The translations under genes were made by a program, and so were the position numbers. The notes below the pieces were generated by a model, which was given only the letters and a program-made list of their open reading frames with translations, did no database searches and was not told the origin of the DNA. This document shows positions 59,058 to 64,000 of a stretch of 64,000 nt of DNA, in pieces. Numbering within the stretch: the stretch's first letter is position 1; each line of letters opens with the position of its first letter. Origin of the DNA: Amycolatopsis sp. 195334CR (GTDB lineage: Bacteria; Actinomycetota; Actinomycetes; Mycobacteriales; Pseudonocardiaceae); NCBI RefSeq assembly GCF_017309385.1, contig NZ_JAFJMJ010000001.1:868001-932000 (forward strand), in the 5' to 3' direction.

Positions 59058-60063
59058 GTGGCCCCCGCGCGAGCGGGCGTAGTCCGGCATGGACCGCCAC
59101 AGTGCGGAAAATCGCCGCGTGGCCCCTGCACGAACGGGGTGCTCCCCCGGTGATGCTGGACTCCACCAGGATTTCCATGTCTTCCCCGCGCAAGCGGAGG
59201 TGGCTCCACGTCCGCCAGGTTTGCGAGATCGGTGAACGCGTGGTCCGGGCGCGAGCAGAGGTGGTCCGCTCTGGCCGAGCGCGCAGAAGAAGGTCGAGGG
59301 GTTTGTCTCAGCACGGACCTGCCTCTGGTCTTCCCCGCACAAACGGGGATGGCCCCAAGTGACTCCACCTGCTCGGAGCGAAGCTCCGATCCTTCCCGCG
59401 CGAGCGGGGTCGTCCCTGCACGGCACGCACACCCGCGGCCGTACGGTGGTGGTCCCCGCGCGAGCGGGGGTGGTCCGTCGCCGACAGCTCGACGCTGCGG
59501 TCGTCAACGTGATCCCCGCGCGAGCGAAGGTGGTCCCTGCACCGTGCCCGCCATCGGCCCGGACCGCGCGTGGTCCCCCGCGCGAGCGGGGGCGGTCCCC
59601 TGTCGTACGTATCGGACCTCAAAGCGAATCTGTCGTCCCCGCGCGAGCGGGGTGGTCCCACAGACGGGCGCCGGAGCCGGTCGTGAGCTAGTCGTAGCCG
59701 CGCGAGCGGGGGTGGCCCTTCGAGTGCCAGGGTCTGCTCGGCGTCGCGGCCGTGGTACCCGCGCGAGCGGGGGTGGCCCCGAGGAACCCGGAGTGTCCGA
59801 CTGGAACCCCCGGTGGTCCCCGTGCGAGCGGGGGTGGCCCGTCCAGGTTCTCGGTCACGGAAACTATCTGCTTGTGGTCCCCGCGCTGTGGTCGCCGCGC
59901 GAGCGGGGTGTCCCAGCGCACGCGCTTGGCGTTCGCGATCCGGCATGTCGTCCCCGCGCGAGCGGGGGTGGTCCCAGCCCCGTGTGGTCCATCGGGACCG
60001 GCGCGAGCGGACTGACGACGTAGGTCTCGAACCGGGTCGTCCCGGCGCGAGCGAGGGTGGTCC
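59058..60063 (+). CRISPR. Decayed type I-E-like CRISPR array, no cas genes in the window
   Basis: About 16 recognisable repeats with consensus GTGGTCCCCGCGCGAGCG then GGGGTGGTCC (28 bases), spaced by 32-33-base spacers in a 61-base period. Clear repeats begin at 59058, 59119, 59179, 59240, 59328, 59388, 59449, 59509, 59570, 59632, 59691, 59752, 59813, 59888, 59947 and 60036; a degenerate one may lie at 59992. Only the repeat at 59449 equals the consensus; most others differ by 1-8 bases. Two intervals are 60-61 bases (after 59267 and after 59974). The repeat at 59888 is preceded by a partial duplicate (59874-59886). The GC-palindromic repeat is that of type I-E arrays. The inferred leader is left, but 58982-59057 is not AT-rich. 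The 216 bases after the array hold no gene. Confidence 0.93.
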
Positions 60064-60279
60064 GATCCCGTCCTGGTTGAGCGCGCTGCGGATTTGCCCA
60101 ATCCGAACGGGATCACTCGGTCTACAGCGATAGTGAACGGGTTCCGCCCATCTCACCGCGCGGTGCGGCAGGTGCGATTCTAGCCCGAACGCGCAGCCGT
60201 TAGCACTGGCTCGGTCAGCGCCGCTGCACGCGACCAGCCGCAGGTCAACTCTCGCGGCTGCACCGGGGCGCAGCCTCGG

Positions 60280-60762
60280 CTACTCGCGCTCGGCTCCGTC
60301 TGGCCAGACGACGGTGACTGGCAGACCGCGTCCACGAGCAGCGTCGACCACGTCAGCGGTACCGCCGTGGCCACCGGATGGCCCGCCGTCCCACACCGCG
60401 ACCATCGCGTCTACGTGGTCGAGAACGTGTTCGGAGGCGGCCATGTAGGCCTCGCGGTTCGATTCGGCGAACGGCATGGTGTGCACCGCTGCCGCCTTGC
60501 CGATCAGGTCGTCGAATTCGGCGGCGTTGCCCGGCTTGACCTTGCGCTCGCGGTAGTCGGCCGCGGGCAGCACCACTTCGACCGTGCCGGCGAGGTCGAG
60601 CACGACGCGGGTGAACACCTGGTCGGCGCCGCGGGCCAGGCAGCTCACCCCGACCAGGTCGCTGCCCGGGTGCCTGGCCAGGGCGGTGCGGATGCCGTCG
60701 GCGACCAGCGGCACGGTGGCGGCGGTCAGGTTCGAGTGGCCGGTGATTCCGATGCGGGGCAA
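60280..60762 (-). CDS. SLOG-fold protein
   Basis: The 160-residue product has the SLOG/LOG-type nucleotide fold. It starts PRIGITGHSNLTAATVPLVA, continues GVSCLARGADQVFTRVVLD, VEVVLPAADY, and ends with VAVWDGGPSGGHGGTADVVDAA, where the Gly-Gly loops would bind a nucleotide or ADP-ribose-like ligand. SLOG proteins include DprA/LOG-like enzymes and ligand sensors of defence systems. ATG 60762 is well placed. It begins 13 bases after the end of the next gene upstream, so co-transcription is likely. Confidence 0.75.
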   Translation of the reverse strand: MPRIGITGHSNLTAATVPLVADGIRTALARHPGSDLVGVSCLARGADQVFTRVVLDLAGTVEVVLPAADYRERKVKPGNAAEFDDLIGKAAAVHTMPFAESNREAYMAASEHVLDHVDAMVAVWDGGPSGGHGGTADVVDAARGRGLPVTVVWPDGAERE

Positions 60763-60775
60763 CAGGGTTCTTCTC

Positions 60776-61852
60776 CTACGCGGCGATCAGGTCAGCGATG
60801 GTCTCACGGGCCTCGCGCACGGCGCCGACGCTGGTGAACGGGGCGGCTTCGCGGTGGAAGTCGCGCAACTTCACCCCGACCCGGCCGGTCGTCCAGGCGC
60901 TGGCCAGCGGCACCGCCGCTTGGATCAGCTCGGCCGCCCGGCCTGGTTCTCGGGTGACCAGGTGCGCGCGGGCGAGCCCGATCAGGTCGAACGCGCGGTT
61001 ACGCGCACGGCCCGGGTTGCGCAACTGCAGCGCCCGGCTGATGTAGTCCTGGGCGCGGCGGGCGTGCTGGGGGACGTAGCGGGCCAGGTCCCGGTAGCGG
61101 GCGCCGATCACCCCGGCCAGTTCGGCGGCGTCGAGGCTGCGCGCAGTCGGTGTGGTGGCGTCGCGGTCCTGGGTGCCGTCGGCGTGGTAGTCCTCGGCCA
61201 GGCCGACCGCCCGCTGGAAGGCCCGGACATCGCCTTGCTGGGCGTAGGCCCAGGCTTCGCGGGTGGCGAGCACCGCTCGCAGGCGGGGTGTGGCGGTGCG
61301 CCGGGTGCCGTACTGGGCGAGCTGGACGACCTCGAGGCCGTCCGCGGGGCGTCCCAGGTCGAAGCACTGGCGCGCGAGCGACGCGAGCGCCACCGCGGCG
61401 AGGGCGTCGTCTCCGGCGGTGTGGGCGAGCTGGGCGGCCAGCACGAAGTAGCGCTGGGCGGTGCAATGCTCGCCGGCGTCCCAGGCCATGGTGGCGGCGA
61501 TGTCGGCCAGCTCGGCGCCGATGCGGAACCCGCGCAGGGTCTCCGCAGTGCCTTGCGGGGCGGCGCGCAGCCGGTTCACGTGGGCGCTGAGTTGCGCGGC
61601 GACGGTGGCGCGGGCGACGGTGCCGCGGGTGGTGTGCCAGGTCCGGAGCACGCTGACGAACTGCTCGGCGGCGTCCAGTTCCGGGGCGATGAAGGCGGTG
61701 CCGCGGCGGTCGGGCGTGACGAGCACGGGGTGGAGGAAGGGGTGCAGTTCGGCGGCGAGGGTGGCGCCGGTGAGCAGGGTCGCGCTCAGCACGCTCCGGC
61801 GGGACAGGGGCACCAGGTCATGATCGGTGATGCGGCCCGCGTGCTCCAGCAC
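60776..61852 (-). CDS. TPR-containing regulator-like protein lacking an HTH
   Basis: The 358-residue product starts with PLSRRSVLSATLLTGATLAA, the linker often seen after the HTH in actinomycete XRE-TPR regulators. A helical TPR-like array follows (HCTAQRYFVLAAQLAHTAGD; ALASLARQCFDLGRPADGLEV; AGVIGARYRDLARYVPQHAR). GTG 61852 has GGGAG upstream; the frame extends further left but as low-complexity sequence. No HTH remains, so it is either a truncated regulator or a free TPR partner. The SLOG gene follows it closely. Confidence 0.7.
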   Translation of the reverse strand: MLEHAGRITDHDLVPLSRRSVLSATLLTGATLAAELHPFLHPVLVTPDRRGTAFIAPELDAAEQFVSVLRTWHTTRGTVARATVAAQLSAHVNRLRAAPQGTAETLRGFRIGAELADIAATMAWDAGEHCTAQRYFVLAAQLAHTAGDDALAAVALASLARQCFDLGRPADGLEVVQLAQYGTRRTATPRLRAVLATREAWAYAQQGDVRAFQRAVGLAEDYHADGTQDRDATTPTARSLDAAELAGVIGARYRDLARYVPQHARRAQDYISRALQLRNPGRARNRAFDLIGLARAHLVTREPGRAAELIQAAVPLASAWTTGRVGVKLRDFHREAAPFTSVGAVREARETIADLIAA

Positions 61853-61984
61853 CAGCCCCGGCTCCCAGCCTGCAGAGCCCAGCGAGGTCGGTGGCGGTTT
61901 CACCGTGCTGTCCGGTCGTCGGGGCGGCACGAAGCCGAGCGCGGCGCCGACAGCCTGCGCGCCGCCAGGCGGGAACACCGGCTG

Positions 61985-62116
61985 GTGAACAACCTCATCC
62001 ACACCTCCGACGATCCCGCCGCGGCCTGGCGCGAGGTGCATATCTGGTTCGGCGGCCACCGCGCCGCCCACCTACTCGGCACCGCCCCGCGTCCCGCGCA
62101 GGCGTCCGCCCCCTGA
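61985..62116 (+). CDS. Possible small gene (43 residues), may be longer
   Basis: The frame beginning at GTG 61985 encodes VNNLIHTSDDPAAAWREVHI and then WFGGHRAAHLLGTAPRPAQA, which looks like real protein sequence of a hydrophilic small protein. Coding-like sequence continues upstream in phase (SLRAARREHR) without an ATG or GTG, so it may be the C-terminal end of a broken gene, possibly related to the regulator on the opposite strand. A weak call. Confidence 0.35.
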   Translation: MNNLIHTSDDPAAAWREVHIWFGGHRAAHLLGTAPRPAQASAP

Positions 62117-62206
62117 CCACCACTCCCGGACGGGCGGGCCGCACCGACCCCCACCGCCACGCACCCGTCCATCAGGACCTGGTTTTACGTTGTCCGACAA
62201 AGAGAA

Positions 62207-63388
62207 ATGAGCCCTACCTTGCCTCTTTCCTCGCCCCGCACGCGATCGTTACCGATGCTGAGCGCCGCAGACATCGCCGCGCTCGAGCCTTCGCTCGCGG
62301 ACCCGATCGAGTACCGCAAGTCCGGCTTGTCGCTCAACCACGTCATCGGCTGCCCGCTGAACTGCGGCTACTGCGTGCGCCACGTCTTCGACAACTTCGC
62401 GATGAAGCTCCCGCGCCGGCTGATGACCGACGCCGACGCCGTCGCGCTGCTGACCAGCCACCGCTACTTCCGGCCCCACACCACACCGATCCAGCTGTTC
62501 AACCGCGCGACCGATCCGATGCTGCCGGTGGTCAAGCCCCACACCTTCGCCGTGCTGGGCATGCTCGACGCTCTCGGCCTGACCAACCACGTCCTGGTCA
62601 TCACCCGCTGGCGGGTCACCGCCGAGGACTGCGCGGTCCTCAACAGCTTCGGCAACATCACCCTGACCGTCCTGGTCACCCACTCCGGCATCGACCACCC
62701 CGGCATCGAACCGGTGGACTCCTCCATCGCCGCCACCAGCCTCACGACGCTGTTCGCCCACGCCGAGCGCTACCGCACCGTGCTCTACTGGCGCCCGATC
62801 GTGCCCGGCCTCAACGACATCGACGCCCACCTCCAGCGCGCCCGCGAGCTGTCCCGCCACGCCCACGCCACGGTGTTCACCGGCCTGTTCTACCGCCAGC
62901 AGATCGCCGACTACTACCGCGAACTCGGCCTGCCCGAACCCTACGAGGACACCGCGCGGCGCAAGATCATGCCCGAAACCCTCGAACACCGCATCCTCAC
63001 CGCCTTCGGCCAAGACACCGACCACCGCGCGGCCGGGGGCGCGTTGTTCCGCAAGACCAGCTGCGCGGTCGCCTACGCCCACCGGGTGGCCGACTACAAC
63101 GGCCACTACGGCATCCGGGAACTGTGCGACATCTGCCCGGCCGCCCAACAGCAGCGCTGCGCGAATGCCTGGCGCGCACCCGACAGGGACCTGGTTGTCA
63201 CCCAGGCGCGCGACTACGGCGCGGTGGGCGAGGTGGAACTGACCGACCGGGCAATCATGGTGGCGGGCCTGGACGAACCACCCCGCTACGCGATCCAGCA
63301 CCGCTTCGGGTTCCAGGTCCACGACCGGGACAAGCCCCACCACTACAAACGGCACGGCCGCGCCGACCTCGGCTGGCCCACCGTCTAG
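62207..63388 (+). CDS. Radical SAM protein
   Basis: The 393-residue protein has the radical SAM motif CPLNCGYC (C49, C53, C56), a following GGE-like region around LFNRATDPMLP and VLVITRWR, and a second Cys group near the end (ELCDICPAAQQQRCANAW) that could bind an auxiliary cluster or zinc. The LFNRATDP pattern recalls spore photoproduct lyase-like members. Its substrate is unknown. It is followed 8 bases later by a DnaQ-like exonuclease gene, which suggests a nucleic-acid-related task (inference). ATG 62207 has AAAGAG upstream. Confidence 0.85.
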   Translation: MSPTLPLSSPRTRSLPMLSAADIAALEPSLADPIEYRKSGLSLNHVIGCPLNCGYCVRHVFDNFAMKLPRRLMTDADAVALLTSHRYFRPHTTPIQLFNRATDPMLPVVKPHTFAVLGMLDALGLTNHVLVITRWRVTAEDCAVLNSFGNITLTVLVTHSGIDHPGIEPVDSSIAATSLTTLFAHAERYRTVLYWRPIVPGLNDIDAHLQRARELSRHAHATVFTGLFYRQQIADYYRELGLPEPYEDTARRKIMPETLEHRILTAFGQDTDHRAAGGALFRKTSCAVAYAHRVADYNGHYGIRELCDICPAAQQQRCANAWRAPDRDLVVTQARDYGAVGEVELTDRAIMVAGLDEPPRYAIQHRFGFQVHDRDKPHHYKRHGRADLGWPTV

Positions 63389-63396
63389 GAGAACGC

Positions 63397-63996
63397 ATGG
63401 ATTTCGGTACCTGGCCGCGGCTGCTCGTCGTCGACGTCGAAGGCAACGGCGCCACCCCGCCCGAGGCCGTCGAAGTCGCGCTGCTCCCGTTCGCCGACGG
63501 CCAGCCCGACCCGCAGGCGGTGTTCAGCACGCTGATCCAGCCGGTCACGCCGATCTCCCGGTTCGTCACCCGGATCCACGGCATCACCAACGACGACGTC
63601 GCCCACGCGCCTCGCTGGGACGAGGCCGGCCCGAAGGTCGCGGCGCGGCTGGGCACCGCATGGATCGCCGCCCACAGCGCCGCCACCGAGTACTCCGTGC
63701 TGCGCCGTCACCTACCCCACTGGCAGCCCACCGGCGTGCTCGACACCCTCCGCCTCGCCCGCCGCGCCTTCCCCACTGCGGACGGGTACTCGCTCGACGC
63801 GCTGCTCCAGCACATCGGCATCGACACAAGCGGCATCGACGGGCAGCGCCACCGGGCCGCCTTCGACGCCCACCTCACCGCGCTGCTGCTGCGCGAGATC
63901 GCCGCCACCTACCCCAGCTGGGACGCCCTCATCGCCGACGGCGTCCCGCCCGGCAAACCGGGCACCCCCACCCACGAAGGAGACACCCTATGGTGA
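63397..63996 (+). CDS. DnaQ-like DEDDh 3'-5' exonuclease
   Basis: The 199-residue protein has ExoI VVDVEGNG (D13, E15), ExoII-like RIHGITNDDVAHAPRWDE with AAHSAATEYSVL, and ExoIII-like HRAAFDAHLTALLL (His and Asp). These are the DEDDh exonuclease residues in the DnaQ family. It is of a size seen in single-domain exonucleases. AGGAGA lies upstream of ATG 63397. Its end overlaps the start of a further gene at 63990. With the radical SAM gene it forms a probable small operon whose purpose could be repair or defence. Confidence 0.86.
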   Translation: MDFGTWPRLLVVDVEGNGATPPEAVEVALLPFADGQPDPQAVFSTLIQPVTPISRFVTRIHGITNDDVAHAPRWDEAGPKVAARLGTAWIAAHSAATEYSVLRRHLPHWQPTGVLDTLRLARRAFPTADGYSLDALLQHIGIDTSGIDGQRHRAAFDAHLTALLLREIAATYPSWDALIADGVPPGKPGTPTHEGDTLW

Positions 63997-64000
63997 TCCA
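63990..64000 (+). CDS. Start of a further gene, cut by the window edge
   Basis: ATG 63990 follows GAAGGAGACACC and overlaps the exonuclease stop by 7 bases. The first residues are MVI. Nothing more can be said; it continues the radical SAM/exonuclease operon. Confidence 0.5.

Noticed and set aside
60064..60114. 8-bp inverted repeat GATCCCGT ... ACGGGATC after the array
   Set aside because: It has a long 35-base loop and no clear gene it would terminate; likely chance or a degraded repeat flank.
59042..60156. Long open frames on both strands across the CRISPR array (VPARAG- and HPRSRGD-type repeats)
   Set aside because: They translate the 28-base repeat plus spacers, have no ribosome sites and disagree in phase with real genes; they are spurious products of a repeat array.
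61853..62071. N-terminal extension of the TPR protein
   Set aside because: The extension is low-complexity, lacks a ribosome site, and the GTG at 61852 has one. The missing HTH is noted instead.
62249..63355. 368-codon minus-strand frame opposite the radical SAM gene
   Set aside because: Its sequence is Val/Gly/Ala-rich shadow; the plus strand encodes a radical SAM protein with its CxxxCxxC motif and normal codon bias.
1..64000. tRNA or rRNA genes, and att-site direct repeats of an integrated element
   Set aside because: None was recognised by eye; a computed tRNA or repeat search would be needed to decide.

Overview
The window is very GC-rich DNA with GC-biased third codon positions, frequent GTG starts and many 1- or 4-base stop/start overlaps. 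Its gene families are typical of mycelial actinomycetes: Scr1/DUF5753-type regulators, a CU044_5270/sigma-factor pair, an EspR-like regulator with an ImmA/IrrE protease, a MAB_1171c-type membrane protein, a DUF6355-like secreted protein and an actinobacterial Tad pilus locus. A Pseudonocardiales-like host is my inference; no rRNA, tRNA or housekeeping gene is present to prove it. The amount of accessory and mobile-type DNA suggests a large plasmid, an integrative element or an accessory chromosome region.

Layout. 1-4673: three conjugation/replication-type genes (VirD4/TraG-like coupling ATPase open at the left edge, replication-relaxation protein, NlpC/P60 wall hydrolase). 4969-9569: a complete four-gene qatABCD anti-phage operon (KAP ATPase, QatB, QueC-like QatC, TatD-like QatD). 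9708-14841: small uncharacterised genes, three of whose transcription units are preceded by the same promoter-like element (TTGACA, 10-11 bases, ACGRAGCGTCC). 15459-17621: a secreted protein, then a bidirectional terminator, then an ECF-type sigma factor with a CU044_5270 partner. 18012-28719: a minus-strand run of 17 mostly unknown genes containing two families of tandem paralogs, two apparent single-base frameshifts, a RAMA-domain protein, and a MoxR AAA ATPase next to a protein joining an HExxH motif to a vWA domain. 29667-43204: a Tad/Flp pilus locus on the minus strand (TadZ-, TadA-, TadB-, TadC-, TadE-like proteins, SAF/CpaB-like protein, prepilin peptidase, LysM-BTAD regulator), interrupted by one plus-strand HEAGH protease-like gene. 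43386-58151: signalling and regulator genes, namely an HTH-NB-ARC-TPR protein, an EspR/ImmA/MAB_1171c/FAD-monooxygenase cassette behind a promoter with a 10-bp inverted repeat, XRE-TPR plus YdcF, a DUF5753 regulator, XRE plus phosphotransferase, and a set of tiny overlapping genes. 58170-60063: an IS1380-type transposase remnant, a DUF6283-like protein and a decayed type I-E-like CRISPR array with no cas genes in the window. 60280-64000: a SLOG-fold protein, a TPR regulator remnant, a radical SAM enzyme and a DnaQ-like exonuclease.

How the parts may work together. The left three genes and the Tad locus both belong to systems that act at the cell envelope (DNA transfer or adhesion). The Qat operon and the old CRISPR array are defence functions of the kind carried on mobile elements. 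The many coupled small genes between them look like element-specific accessory genes. The best-supported known system is Qat. The least explained ones are the 18-28.7 kb operon with its protease-vWA/MoxR pair, and the shared promoter element at 11-14 kb. All family names rest on motifs read by eye; no database search was run.
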